64,000 nucleotides of DNA from Solirubrum puertoriconensis (lineage in GTDB: Bacteria; Bacteroidota; Bacteroidia; Cytophagales; Hymenobacteraceae), in assembly GCF_001483135.1 (NCBI RefSeq), contig NZ_LNAL01000006.1, positions 372,003 to 436,002 of the forward strand. The letters run 5' to 3'. The notes below the pieces were generated by a model. That model was not told the DNA's origin. It saw only the letters and a program-made list of their open reading frames with translations, and made no database searches. Both the position numbers and the translations under genes were made by a program. Of the stretch, positions 18,191 through 27,198 are shown one piece after another; the first letter of the stretch is position 1; every line of letters starts with the position of its first letter.

Positions 18191-18412
18191 TTAGCGGCTC
18201 GGCTGCTGCGGGTCGCGGTAGTCAGGGTTGTTGTCGCGGTACTCAGGCTTCTGCTCTTTCGAGGCGTCCTTAAACTCACGAATACCTTGGCCCATACCCC
18301 GGAACAACTCCGGAATGCGCTTAGCCCCGAACAACAGAACTATGGCAAGAACTATCAGCAAAACCTCGGTTGTGCCAAGGCCACCGACAAACAAAAAGAG
18401 AGAAGCTAGCAT
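18191..18412 (-). CDS. tatA: Sec-independent translocase protein TatA
   Basis: The 73-aa product has an N-terminal membrane helix (about 10-27), the hinge LLFGAKRIPELFRGMGQ and an amphipathic helix IREFKDASKEQK, then a short charged tail. This is the typical size for TatA. It leads the run tatA-tatA-gatA-lytic transglycosylase. Upstream on the minus strand TACCTTTA (18473-18480) is one base off the Bacteroidetes -7 box and is a tentative promoter. Confidence 0.93.
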   Translation of the reverse strand: MLASLFLFVGGLGTTEVLLIVLAIVLLFGAKRIPELFRGMGQGIREFKDASKEQKPEYRDNNPDYRDPQQPSR

Positions 18413-18719
18413 GATTTCCGTAGTGGAGAGTGGGTAATAGTAGGCTTACGACCAAGCCAACCAAACGGATTGTAAAGGTACCCTATAATTTCTAAACCCG
18501 ATTCTTGCTGGCTAGATTCCTTAGCTGGTTACTAGCCTGCCAGGCCTAGGTAGGTTTCACTCGTTGCCGTGGCAAAGACCGCGTTTAACGAGGAAAAAGA
18601 AATGTTTGGCGAGGAAAACCGCCAAATTGCTTTTGTTCGTAGGTACTTAGTGGGCTTGTACGGCTCATTACTAGCAGAGCGTTGTTCTGCAACCCGGCAA
18701 GGATCTTCAATTGCAAGCC
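18413..18719. other. Divergent spacer tatA / GAF-LytTR regulator
   Basis: The 307-base spacer contains no convincing gene. A 70-codon frame from 18569 runs into the next gene out of frame and was rejected. Minus strand 18473-18480 (TACCTTTA) may be the tatA -7 box; no good -33 partner is visible. I see no clear plus-strand promoter. Confidence 0.4.
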
Positions 18720-19649
18720 ATGAACGTTCAACCCTTTTTTCCACCCATGATTACCCCCGGTGGGGCAAACGTGCTCGGTGAAGAAGACCGGCTGGAAGCT
18801 TTGCGCGCGTATCGTATCTTGGATACCTCGCCCGAAGAAGACTTTGATGCCCTCACGCGGCTTGCGGCTTACATCTGTGGTACGCCCATTTCGTTGGTAT
18901 CCTTAATCGACGGCGACCGGCAGTGGTTTAAATCAAGCTACGGGTTGGGTATCAGCGAAACTCCGCGCGAATACTCGTTTTGCCAGTACGCAATGATGTC
19001 GGATGGGGTGTACGAAGTCGAAAATGCCGCTGACGATCCTATGTTTCGGAATAACCCGTTGGTTACCAACGATCCGAACATCCGCTTTTATGCGGGTGCA
19101 CCTTTGGTTACGCCAACTGGACAGCCCCTAGGTGCTCTTTGCACCATTGATACCCAGCCACGCCACCTGACGAATGAGCAGCGGGATGCGCTCAAAACGC
19201 TGGCTCGCGAGGTGGTTTCGCACTTGGAGCTGCGGCGCGCCCGCTTGCAGTTGGAGCAGGAGCGAGCCAAGCTAGAAGGTTTGTTGCGCATGGCCAACGA
19301 TACAGCTGCTTCGTTGTACTCCAATGGCCGCACGGAGCTGTTCGTTAAGCAAGACCACAAGCTTGTACGCGTGTGTGCTACCGACATTTCGTACGTGGAG
19401 GCCCTAGGTGACTACGTGAACATTTACGTGGGCAACGAACGCTACACCGTGTACACCACCATGAAGGACATGCTCACGCGCCTCTCGCCGCGCGATTTCG
19501 TGCGGGTGCATCGCAAATACATCGTGCGCCTCGATCGTATTGTAACTATCGACGGTGATTCGTTGGTGGTTGATGGGGGGCGTGCCTCGTCGGTTCCCAT
19601 CGGCAACTCTTATAAACAAGACCTGATGGGGCGCTTAAATTTGGTGTAG
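18720..19649 (+). CDS. GAF-domain LytTR-family transcriptional regulator
   Basis: The product is 309 aa from ATG 18720; a TTG nine bases earlier is an alternative start. Residues about 30-170 form a GAF sensor domain (RILDTSPEEDFDALTRLAAYICGTPISLVSLIDG, in pieces: FDALTRLA, ISLVSLID, FCQYAMMS). A short coiled segment (about 170-200) follows. The C-terminal 100 residues are a LytTR DNA-binding domain (DISYVEALGDYVNIYVG, RVHRKYIVRLDRI). This combination makes a one-component regulator that binds a small ligand and DNA directly, with no receiver domain. No dedicated kinase or target gene adjoins it. A possible structured RNA lies just downstream. Confidence 0.9.
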   Translation: MNVQPFFPPMITPGGANVLGEEDRLEALRAYRILDTSPEEDFDALTRLAAYICGTPISLVSLIDGDRQWFKSSYGLGISETPREYSFCQYAMMSDGVYEVENAADDPMFRNNPLVTNDPNIRFYAGAPLVTPTGQPLGALCTIDTQPRHLTNEQRDALKTLAREVVSHLELRRARLQLEQERAKLEGLLRMANDTAASLYSNGRTELFVKQDHKLVRVCATDISYVEALGDYVNIYVGNERYTVYTTMKDMLTRLSPRDFVRVHRKYIVRLDRIVTIDGDSLVVDGGRASSVPIGNSYKQDLMGRLNLV

Positions 19650-19744
19650 CGGGCCCTTGCAAAGAATTTTTAGAGGTTTAGCAAGAAATTTATCGAATTC
19701 GCCGAAAATAGTACTCAAGGAATACCTTAGGTGCTGTATCTTTC

Positions 19745-19868
19745 GGCTGTTATCGGGGGATTAATCTTTTGGCGACGAGCTTTCGAACTTGCCAAGGAGG
19801 GATTAACTGATAGCTAAGTTTGTTTTCATAGCTCAGAAAGGCACCGTACGCTGTACGGTGTTTTTTTA
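19745..19868 (+). ncRNA. Candidate structured small RNA ending in a terminator
   Basis: Three consecutive stem-loops on the plus strand end in a strong terminator. They are CTTTTGGC/GCCAAGGAG (19766-19799, with G-U pairs), CTGA-ta-GCTA/TAGCTCAG (19807-19836), and CACCGTAC/GTACGGTG (19842-19860) followed by seven Ts. It begins about 95 bases after the GAF-LytTR stop, and the terminator ends about 220 bases after it. A TATCTTTC box at 19737-19744 is one base off the Bacteroidetes -7 consensus. It may be an independent sRNA or a structured 3' UTR. Confidence 0.35.
19841..19868 (+). terminator. Rho-independent terminator
   Basis: An 8-base perfect stem CACCGTAC/GTACGGTG with loop GCT is followed by TTTTTTTATTT. 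It ends transcription from the regulator gene or from the candidate sRNA, just before the convergent EnvC-like gene. Confidence 0.85.
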
Positions 19869-19909
19869 TTTCTGGCTACCGGTAAATTGTAGTCAACGGT
19901 GTATCGACA

Positions 19910-21304
19910 TTATTTGCGACCGATCCACTGTTCGGGGTTCAGGTTGGTGCTGTTCTTCCAAACCTGAAACTGCAGCTCAGTGGTGCCTTCGGCGTTGGTT
20001 GATACCGTGCCTATCGGTTGACGCATTTTTACTTGTTGGCCTTCTGCAACGTTTACCGAGCGCAGCTTGGCATACACCGTGAAGTACTCGCCGTGCTGTA
20101 CCATCACTACGTTGTTCATGCCGGCAATATTTGCTACGGTCAGCACCTTGCCATCGAAGATGGCGCGCACCGGTTCGCCAGCGCTTGTCTGAATATCAAC
20201 TCCACGGTTGTCGACGGTAACATTCTTCAGCACCGGGTGCGGATGACGGCCAAACGGCTGGGAAATAAACCCACGCGCTACCGGCCACAGCAAACGCCCC
20301 CGGTTTTCGGCAAACGACGACGACAACTCGGCCGTTTCGGGCGTTAGCGTTACGCGGCTAGTAGAGGTGTTGGCCGCTGCATCGGCTGCTTCGGCCGCCT
20401 CGGCCGCCTCCCGGCGAGCGGTGGTACGTTCAGCGGCGGTAGCGTCGGAACGCTCGGCGCGTTCGGCGGCGGCTTTGGCTGCGGCAGCTTTGGCAGCAGC
20501 ACGAGCAGCGGCGGCACGGGCAGCGCGGGCAATTTCTTCGCGCACGCGCTGGGCTATCAGGTTATCGAGTTTGCGAACCGCTTGCTGACGCTGGGCCAAC
20601 TCTTTCTGCAGTTGCTGCTCTTTTTGGCTAAGCTGCTGCACCACTTGGTCCTGCTGTACCTTCATGGTTTGCAGGCTGCGCCGTTCGCTTAGCTGATTGC
20701 TCAGCAACGAGCTTTTTTGCTGACGCTGTTCCGTAAGGTTGGTAAGCTGCTGGCTGAGTTCTTGCTGCGTGCGCAAGATGCCGCTCACCTGCTGCCGGCG
20801 AGCCTCCGAATATTGCCGCACATAGCGTAGGCGCCGCATGAACTCGTTGAACGAGTCGGAGGCGAACAGGAACATGATGCGGTTATACGAGTTGGCCGTT
20901 TTGGCCGACGCGTAAATCAATTGGGCATACTCGGCCTTCAGCCGATCAAGCTCGGCTTTGGTGAGCTGTACGTTGGTAGTGGTTTTCTGTACGCCCGTGT
21001 TAATGTAGCGTAGCTCCGAGGAGGTCGATTTAATTACTTGCTGCTGCACGGTAATCTTCTCCTTCAGGGCATTCAGCTGACCTAGGGTGCTTTGCTTCTG
21101 TTGCTTGGTTTGCTCCAGAATGCGGCTGGCTTCCTGTATGCGCCGCAAATTGTTGCGCCGCTCGCGTTCCAGTTGTGCTTTGGTTTTCGCGGGTTCGCGG
21201 CGCGAGGGGCGGCGCTGCTGGGCAGGGGCTGCAGTAAGGGCAAGTAGTAGCACGCCGCCAAGCAACCAGGTCTGCCAGCGGCTACTTACGGTTTTTACGC
21301 CCAT
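19910..21304 (-). CDS. EnvC-like murein hydrolase activator (degenerate M23 domain)
   Basis: The 464-aa exported protein has a signal peptide at about 10-28. A long Gln/Arg/Lys-rich coiled coil (about 35-260) follows, then an Ala/Glu-rich linker and a LytM/M23 domain at about 335-464. In active M23 enzymes the zinc ligands are HxxxD, HxH. Here the first position is NRGVD (Asn for His), and the later HxH is replaced by ELQFQVW. The fold is therefore kept without metal catalysis, as in EnvC, which activates amidases at the septum. It overlaps the DUF4292 gene by 23 bases and is the last gene of the envelope cluster. Confidence 0.9.
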   Translation of the reverse strand: MGVKTVSSRWQTWLLGGVLLLALTAAPAQQRRPSRREPAKTKAQLERERRNNLRRIQEASRILEQTKQQKQSTLGQLNALKEKITVQQQVIKSTSSELRYINTGVQKTTTNVQLTKAELDRLKAEYAQLIYASAKTANSYNRIMFLFASDSFNEFMRRLRYVRQYSEARRQQVSGILRTQQELSQQLTNLTEQRQQKSSLLSNQLSERRSLQTMKVQQDQVVQQLSQKEQQLQKELAQRQQAVRKLDNLIAQRVREEIARAARAAAARAAAKAAAAKAAAERAERSDATAAERTTARREAAEAAEAADAAANTSTSRVTLTPETAELSSSFAENRGRLLWPVARGFISQPFGRHPHPVLKNVTVDNRGVDIQTSAGEPVRAIFDGKVLTVANIAGMNNVVMVQHGEYFTVYAKLRSVNVAEGQQVKMRQPIGTVSTNAEGTTELQFQVWKNSTNLNPEQWIGRK

Positions 21305-22058
21305 ACTCGGCCGGTACGGAGAAGGGGAAGGAAAGCTGCTCTTTGTCGAGGTCCACGTTGCGGTAGCTGATCATCACGGTGGCGGCTGGGCGGCCTGGCT
21401 GCTGTGCCTGCAGCATCACACCGCGCGCAAACAGCTGCCCACCCGGCTCGAGCGGCTGAAAATCGGCGTAAGTTACGTTCAAAGAGCTTTGGGTCCCGCT
21501 ATCTTCTACCGTAAGCTTTTGCAAACGAGCGCGGTTTAGCTCAATCAACTGCTCTACCAGCAAGCCAGCCTGCTTGTAACTCACTTTTTGTACGGGGCCC
21601 TCTTCGGCAGCCGTAAGTTGCGTTTCGGTGGCTGCGGGCAGGTAGTCGCCGGCCAGCAAGGCTTGCAACTGCGCAAACGTTACGGGTACGTTAAACTGGC
21701 GGCTCAGGTAATCGAAGTTGCCAGCGTAGTAGGTTTTCTCCAGCTTGTTAATTACCTGCACCGAATCGGGCGTAATCCGGGCCCTAATGCCCTCAATACC
21801 TAAAAGCGAAGCCGAAACCCAGATAACGCTGTCCTTGCGCATGCGCACGTTCAGGTTGGCCGTGTACTGCTCGCCGTTAGCATTAATCTGCGCTTTGCCT
21901 TTAGCCGCTAAGTAGGTAAACTCGAGGTTGCGGGCACGCACTTCGGGCGCCGGCGGGCGGGTAGCGGTGGTTGATTTGGTAGGAATGGCGCGGCGCTGAC
22001 AAGCACCTAGGGCAAGGCTTCCGGCCAAAGCCAGCAGTAGCGGCCAGCTTCTATTCAT
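21282..22058 (-). CDS. DUF4292 family lipoprotein
   Basis: The 258-aa product starts at ATG 22058; a longer frame to 22106 lies inside the TPR gene. A lipobox LALGAC puts the acylated Cys at residue 20. The body (about 45-258) has alternating beta strands (YLAAKGKAQINANGEQYTANLNVRMRKDSVIWVS) like the LolA/LppX fold proposed for DUF4292. It is probably anchored to a periplasm-facing membrane leaflet and may carry a hydrophobic ligand; this is inference from fold. The ATG overlaps the TPR gene stop (8 bases), and the gene is followed directly by the EnvC-like gene, an order often seen in Bacteroidetes. Confidence 0.85.
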   Translation of the reverse strand: MNRSWPLLLALAGSLALGACQRRAIPTKSTTATRPPAPEVRARNLEFTYLAAKGKAQINANGEQYTANLNVRMRKDSVIWVSASLLGIEGIRARITPDSVQVINKLEKTYYAGNFDYLSRQFNVPVTFAQLQALLAGDYLPAATETQLTAAEEGPVQKVSYKQAGLLVEQLIELNRARLQKLTVEDSGTQSSLNVTYADFQPLEPGGQLFARGVMLQAQQPGRPAATVMISYRNVDLDKEQLSFPFSVPAEYGRKNRK

Positions 22059-23862
22059 ATAGTTTTCGGTCTTTGATCTTGCGGTCGATGAGGGCGGAGG
22101 TGCCACCGGCCTTTTTAGCCTGCTGCCACCGCTCCACAGCCGCTGCCGTATCGCCTAGTTGATACAGCACATCGCCGTAGTGCTCCAATACAGTGCCATC
22201 TTTTGACGTCTTGATGGCTTTTTCGAGGTACTGGCGTGCTCCGGCATAGTCTTTCGATTTGTACAACACCCAAGCGTAGGTGTCGAGGTAAGTGTCGTTT
22301 TCAGGAAATAGCTTAACCAGTTTACCCGCAAGCTCCTTGGCCTTAGGCAAATCCTTGCCGCGCAACGACAAGTAGTAGCTGTAGTTGTTCAGGGCCTGCG
22401 CGTTGTTGGCATCGAAGGTAAGCGCCGCCTCGTAGGCCGCATCCGACTTGTCGTATTCCTTCAGCTCGTGGTAAGCGTCGCCCAGCTGCGTGTCAAACTG
22501 CGCGGCCAACTCGGGGTTATCTGCTGTCAGCTTTTTGCCTTGCTCCAGCGCCTTCACGGCTTTTTGCGGCTGCTTGGCAAACATGTGCCCCACGCCGTTG
22601 TAAAACCAAAACACCGCTTGGTTCGGGAACAGCTCCAGGGCTTGGTTGGTGTGGCGCAGCAGCGAGTCGGTCTGCGTCAGCTCGGCGTCAATCAGCACCA
22701 CCTGTTGCCAGATTTTGAAGTGCGAGTTGTCGAGGCGCAAGGCCCGCAGGTAGTTGTCGCGAGCCAGCGCTTTCTTCTCCGACAGCAGCTGTACATCGCC
22801 GGCTACCGAATACGCTTTGGCCTCTTTGGGATGCACACGCGTGGTGATGTCGGCCAACTCGAGCGCGGTTTGCTGCACAGCCGGGTTAGGCAACTGCTTC
22901 AGGTAGTCAACCAAAATGCGCACTTTCTGATCAATACCTAGGGCTGAGCTCTGGAAGGCCTGTTTGATCTGCTTTTCCGATTCGGCCTGGTTGCCTTGCT
23001 GCCGGTACGCATCGGCCAGAATCATGTGTGCCTGCGGGTTGTCGGGATCCTTGCGCAGGGCTTGGTTTGCTACCCGAATAGCATCGGGCAAGCGGTTGTT
23101 GGCCGCGTACATTTCGGCTTGCGCCAGAACAAAGCGGATATCCTCGGGGTTGGCCGAAATCAGGGCTTCGCCTTCTTTCAGGGCCTTGTCGAGGTTGTTT
23201 TGCTTGAGGTAGATTTGCTGCTTTTTAAACGAAACCTCATCGAGCGTACCAAATTCCTTTTCGGCCTGATCGAAGGTGCTCAGGGCCTCGTTGAGCTTGC
23301 CCTGCGCCAGGTACAAGTCAGCGAGGTTGAAAAGGTAAGTCTTCGACTCGGGCACGTCTTGAATTAGGCGGGTGTATACCTGTGCGGCCTGATCGTACTG
23401 CTTCTGGGTGGCGTAAATCTGCGCCAGAATGAGGTAATAGTACGGGTTCTTGGCGTCGAGGCGCAAGGCAGCCTGCGCAAAGTTGGCCGCATCCTTTAGG
23501 TTGCCAATGAGCAAATTGTTCTCGGCAATCTTGTAGTTGATGGCGGCGTTGTTGGGGTCAATTTGGTACGCCTTCAGCAGCCGCTCCTGAGCTTTGGGGT
23601 AATCCTCTAGCAGCATGTACTTCACGCCATCCACAAAGTAGGCCGCGCTCATTTCGCGGTCTTTCTCGGTAAGCTGGCTTTGCTGCTGGGCTTTGGCCGC
23701 TTCGAGGGCTGCTTGGCGCTGCATTTCCTTTTTCTCGCGGCGCGTAAGCTTGCGCGGCTTTTCGGTGCCCGTCTTGTCCGCAGCGCGCTTCTGCTGGGCA
23801 TAGCCGGGCTCGGCCAAAAACAGGCCTAACACAAGAAGCAGGAGGGATGCAGGGCGAATCAT
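22051..23862 (-). CDS. Exported TPR-repeat protein
   Basis: The 603-aa product starts at ATG 23862, giving a clean signal peptide (MIRPASLLLLVLGLFLAEPG). The frame extends further upstream but without a signal-like start. After a basic segment (about 22-60) at least ten TPR units run to the C-terminus, with the W/Y-G-Y-A-P pattern (for example NPYYYLILAQIYATQKQYDQAAQVY, seen in pieces). It is a periplasmic scaffold, partner unknown. It is cotranscribed with DUF4292 and EnvC-like genes (8-base overlap), so a role in envelope assembly is plausible. Confidence 0.88.
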   Translation of the reverse strand: MIRPASLLLLVLGLFLAEPGYAQQKRAADKTGTEKPRKLTRREKKEMQRQAALEAAKAQQQSQLTEKDREMSAAYFVDGVKYMLLEDYPKAQERLLKAYQIDPNNAAINYKIAENNLLIGNLKDAANFAQAALRLDAKNPYYYLILAQIYATQKQYDQAAQVYTRLIQDVPESKTYLFNLADLYLAQGKLNEALSTFDQAEKEFGTLDEVSFKKQQIYLKQNNLDKALKEGEALISANPEDIRFVLAQAEMYAANNRLPDAIRVANQALRKDPDNPQAHMILADAYRQQGNQAESEKQIKQAFQSSALGIDQKVRILVDYLKQLPNPAVQQTALELADITTRVHPKEAKAYSVAGDVQLLSEKKALARDNYLRALRLDNSHFKIWQQVVLIDAELTQTDSLLRHTNQALELFPNQAVFWFYNGVGHMFAKQPQKAVKALEQGKKLTADNPELAAQFDTQLGDAYHELKEYDKSDAAYEAALTFDANNAQALNNYSYYLSLRGKDLPKAKELAGKLVKLFPENDTYLDTYAWVLYKSKDYAGARQYLEKAIKTSKDGTVLEHYGDVLYQLGDTAAAVERWQQAKKAGGTSALIDRKIKDRKLYE

Positions 23863-23964
23863 GGCAAAAGGTAGCGGCAGCTGAAAACGTAAAAACAGGT
23901 GGTTTCGGGCCAAGCCGAACCTAGGAAAAGATACGGCATTTACCCCGAAACCACCCGGCTGTCT

Positions 23965-24975
23965 CTACAGTTTCAAGGCGTTATAATCGCCTACGCTGAG
24001 GTCGGCGGGGGTGCCGGTAAGCGTGGCAAAGCTGCCGATCATGGAGTTGGTAATGTTGGCATTTTGCACGGCAGCCGACTTCTGCACGATGCTGTTTACC
24101 ACTACCGAGTGGCGCACCGTCGAACCATCGCCTACCGATACGTGCGGACCGATGATGCTGTGCTCGAGCACCACGTTCTCGCCGATATACACCGGCGGAA
24201 TGAGTACGGTGTTGGTGAGCTTAGCGGATTTGGCCACGGTGTCTTCGCCGGCTTCCTGCAGGTACTCGAGGTAGCGCTGGTTGGTGTACACGGTAGCATC
24301 CTTGTTGCCGCAGTCGAGCCACTCCGTAACGCGGCCGGGGATGAACACCGCGCCTTGGTTTTTCATGTTCTCGAGGGCATTGGTGAGTTGGTACTCGCCT
24401 TTGTCCTTGATGTCGTTGTCGAGCAGGTACTGCAGCTCGCGCTTCAGGTACTCGCCGTCGCGGAAATAGTAAATACCGATGATAGCCAGGTCGGAAACAA
24501 ATTCTTGGGGCTTCTCGATCAGCTCCGTAATCTGACCTTGCTCGTTGAGTTTTACTACGCCAAATGCGCGGGGGTCTTCCACGCTCTGCACCCAAATAGT
24601 GCCGTCGGCCGAGGTATTAAGCGTAAAGTCAGCTTTGAACAGGGTATCGGCAAAAGCTACAACCACGGGGCCGGTGAGGGCCGATTGGGCGCACAGGATA
24701 GCGTGGGCCGTACCTAGGGGTTCGTCCTGGTGATGAATAGAGCCTTGCGCACCTACCGATTCGGCAATCTGCAATAAGCTCTTCTCGACTTCTTCGCCGA
24801 AACGACCCACGATAAACGCAACCTCCGATACCGGTTGGCCTACTACCTTGGCAATATCCTCGACGAGGCGCTGAACGATAGGCTTACCAGCAATAGGAAT
24901 CAACGGCTTGGGAACGGTGAGCGTGTGCGGGCGCATGCGCTTGCCCATGCCGGCCATCGGGACGATGATTTTCAT
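23965..24975 (-). CDS. Sugar-phosphate nucleotidyltransferase with left-handed beta-helix tail
   Basis: The 336-aa product opens with the NTP-transferase signature PMAGMGKRMRPHT and Lys23 in VPKPLIPIAGKPI. It then shows GTAHAILCA and FADTLF typical of RmlA/GlmU-type uridylyl- or thymidylyltransferases. Residues about 250-330 carry hexapeptide-like repeats (PPVYIGENVVLEHSIIGPHVSVGDGS, in pieces), as in GlmU-like bifunctional enzymes. It makes an NDP-sugar for glycan synthesis; which sugar cannot be told. It sits 139 bases after dut and upstream of the TPR gene, in a cluster with a flippase. Confidence 0.9.
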   Translation of the reverse strand: MKIIVPMAGMGKRMRPHTLTVPKPLIPIAGKPIVQRLVEDIAKVVGQPVSEVAFIVGRFGEEVEKSLLQIAESVGAQGSIHHQDEPLGTAHAILCAQSALTGPVVVAFADTLFKADFTLNTSADGTIWVQSVEDPRAFGVVKLNEQGQITELIEKPQEFVSDLAIIGIYYFRDGEYLKRELQYLLDNDIKDKGEYQLTNALENMKNQGAVFIPGRVTEWLDCGNKDATVYTNQRYLEYLQEAGEDTVAKSAKLTNTVLIPPVYIGENVVLEHSIIGPHVSVGDGSTVRHSVVVNSIVQKSAAVQNANITNSMIGSFATLTGTPADLSVGDYNALKL

Positions 24976-25114
24976 AAGGGGGGCGTTGTCAAAATTTAGT
25001 TCAGAGGGCGTGTACGTAAGTTGCTACGAAACGCTGTGTAAAATTCGCTCTTGGCAAAGTAATATCTAGCGTTGGGCGAATATTTTCTGCATCATACCCA
25101 ACGAAACTTCGGGC

Positions 25115-25549
25115 CTATTTCGTACCCGTGCTGCCGTAGCCGCCCGCGCCGCGCACGGTTTCGCTTAGCTCAGCTACCTCTTGCCACTCGATGGCTTCGT
25201 AGCGTGCAAATACCAGCTGGGCAATTCGTTCGCCATCGTTTACCACAAACTCTTCGTTCGACAGGTTTACCAGTAGCACCTTCACTTCGCCGCGGTAATC
25301 GGCATCGATAGTGCCGGGGCTGTTTACCAAGCCAATGCCGTGCTTGTACGCCAAACCGCTGCGGGGGCGCACTTGTGCTTCAAACCCAGCCGGAATCTCG
25401 AGGTACAGACCCGTGGGGATAAGCGCCCGTTGCAGCGGACCCAGGGTAACCGGCTCATTAAGGTTGGCCCGTACATCGAGGCCGGCCGCGTGCTCGGTTT
25501 GGTAGGCAGGCAGCGGGTGGTGCGAACGGTTAATTACGGCAACTTGCAT
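25115..25549 (-). CDS. dut: dUTP diphosphatase
   Basis: The 144-aa trimeric dUTPase converts dUTP to dUMP and PPi, keeping uracil out of DNA. All five motifs can be seen: [19 protein letters not shown] (about 62-72), [10 protein letters not shown] (about 79-88), RIAQLVF, and the Gly-rich C-terminal arm [11 protein letters not shown] that closes over the active site. It lies 34 bases downstream of the flippase gene and is probably cotranscribed. Confidence 0.96.
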   Translation of the reverse strand: MQVAVINRSHHPLPAYQTEHAAGLDVRANLNEPVTLGPLQRALIPTGLYLEIPAGFEAQVRPRSGLAYKHGIGLVNSPGTIDADYRGEVKVLLVNLSNEEFVVNDGERIAQLVFARYEAIEWQEVAELSETVRGAGGYGSTGTK

Positions 25550-25583
25550 TGTCGGGGAAGAAGCAAATAGAAAAAAGGAAACG

Positions 25584-27098
25584 TTAAGCCGGCTGCGAGC
25601 GAAGCGCTTGTGCAGGCCGCTCTACCAGCCACAGCGCCGCTACAAAAGCCAGCGTAATAGCGATATGCAATGCATACCCGAGCCACTGGTTGGATACCGG
25701 AATAGCCCAGCTAAACGCCACCACCGCTACAGCTGCTAGCAGCCAAGCTGCAAGGCGGCCTATCGGGTAAGGTACCGGAAAATAGCGGTTGCCCAACCAC
25801 CAGCACACGGCTGCCATCATGAAGTAACAGGCCAGCGTGGCTATGGCCGAACCCATATAGCCGAGCACCGGAATCAGCAGGAAGTTGAGCGTAATGGTTA
25901 GGGCTGCGCCCGCAAAGCTGATATAGGTGCCGAAGTAGGTACGGTCCGTCAGCTTAAACCACACCGACAAGTTGTAGTAGACACCCAGAAACAAGTTGGC
26001 CATCAGCAGCACCGGCACCACGGGCAAGCCCTCGAGGTACTCGGGGCGGCGCAAGAACAAGCTGCCCACCAAATCGACGTTGACACTCACGGCTACGAAG
26101 ATGACCGCGCAGCACAGCGTGAACCACTTCAGCACCAAGGCAAAGGTGCGGGGCGAGTTTTTATCGGAGCTTTGGGCGAAGAAAAACGGCTCGGCTGCGT
26201 AGCGAAACGCCTGAATCACTAGGCTCATTAGAATACTGAGCTTGTAACAAGCACCGTAAATACCAACAGCCGCCAGGTTGGATTTGCCGGGGTAAAAGCC
26301 TTCGGGCAACCACTTCGGCAGCAAAATGCGGTCGAGGGTTTCGTTTACCATGCCGGCCAGGCCCATCAGCATGATGGGGTAGGCGTAGCGAAGCAGCGGG
26401 CGCAGTGGCTCAAGGCTGAAGCGTGGGCGAAAACTGAGCAGTTCCTTGCCTAGGAGCACCAGCGTGAAGGCACTGGCCGCTAGGTTTGATAGAAACACGT
26501 ACCCAACGCCAACTGTCGGGTCGTAAAGCAGTTCTACCACGGGGCGCATGCCACTCAGGTATTCACCGGCCACCACATCGGGGCAGAAGACGATGAAAAA
26601 CAGGTTGAGACCAACGTAGATTAAGATGTTGGCCAACCGGATTGAGGCAAATTTCCTGGCCTTGTTTTCGAGCCGGAGCCGCGCAAACGGAATAGCCGCT
26701 ACGGCATCGAGGCCCAGAATAAGCGCAATCCAGATGGCGTAGCGCTCTTGGCCGGGCGGCAAATCGAGCAGGCTCATGAGGGGCCGAGCCAGCAGCGCTA
26801 CTACCGCAGTGAGTACAATGCTACTCAGCCACAACAGCGTGAGTACCCGGTTGTATAGTTCCTGACGGTCGGTATCGGGGCGGTTGGCAAAACGGAAAAA
26901 CGCGGTTTCCATGCCGTAGGTGAACACCACGTTCAGAAACGATACGTAGGCGTACAGCCCGGTTACAATGCCATACTCGGCAGCCGCAAAGCGGGCCGTG
27001 TACACGGGCACCAGCAAGTAGCTGAGCACCCGCCCCACAATGCTGCTCACTCCGTAGATGGCAGTTTGGCTGGCCAGCCGTTTTGCTAGTCCGCTCAC
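25584..27098 (-). CDS. Oligosaccharide flippase / polysaccharide biosynthesis membrane protein
   Basis: The 504-aa integral membrane protein has about 14 helices, in the Wzx/PST branch of the MOP exporter superfamily ([24 protein letters not shown] start). Such proteins flip lipid-linked oligosaccharides to the periplasmic face. It heads the minus-strand cluster with dut, the sugar nucleotidyltransferase and envelope proteins. Substrate and precise family (RfbX/MurJ-like) are not resolved. Confidence 0.9.
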   Translation of the reverse strand: MSGLAKRLASQTAIYGVSSIVGRVLSYLLVPVYTARFAAAEYGIVTGLYAYVSFLNVVFTYGMETAFFRFANRPDTDRQELYNRVLTLLWLSSIVLTAVVALLARPLMSLLDLPPGQERYAIWIALILGLDAVAAIPFARLRLENKARKFASIRLANILIYVGLNLFFIVFCPDVVAGEYLSGMRPVVELLYDPTVGVGYVFLSNLAASAFTLVLLGKELLSFRPRFSLEPLRPLLRYAYPIMLMGLAGMVNETLDRILLPKWLPEGFYPGKSNLAAVGIYGACYKLSILMSLVIQAFRYAAEPFFFAQSSDKNSPRTFALVLKWFTLCCAVIFVAVSVNVDLVGSLFLRRPEYLEGLPVVPVLLMANLFLGVYYNLSVWFKLTDRTYFGTYISFAGAALTITLNFLLIPVLGYMGSAIATLACYFMMAAVCWWLGNRYFPVPYPIGRLAAWLLAAVAVVAFSWAIPVSNQWLGYALHIAITLAFVAALWLVERPAQALRSQPA

Positions 27099-27117
27099 TT
27101 AAGCAAGTAAATAGTTC

Positions 27118-27173
27118 GTATCGAACCCGCAGCCGAAACTGGTTGGGCCGCTGGGCGGCTGCGGGTTCGATAC
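27118..27173. repeat. Perfect 18-bp inverted repeat between flippase and crotonase genes
   Basis: GTATCGAACCCGCAGCCG (27118-27135) and its exact complement (27156-27173) flank a 20-base loop. No T-tract follows on either strand, so a conventional terminator is not supported. Both neighbours are on the minus strand. Confidence 0.8.
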
Positions 27174-27198
27174 TTAGATAAGGTAGTAGTTGAAAGGC

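Noticed and set aside
18569-18781. A 70-codon plus-strand frame between tatA and the LytTR gene
   Set aside because: It overlaps the regulator gene out of frame, starts with GTG and has no family resemblance.
20350-20600. Ala-rich frames on both strands near 20.4 kb
   Set aside because: They are the antisense and frame-shifted readings of the Ala/Arg-rich linker of the EnvC-like gene.
27156-27173. tRNA T-loop-like string GGGTTCGATAC
   Set aside because: It is one arm of a perfect palindrome and no acceptor, D or anticodon stem fits around it.
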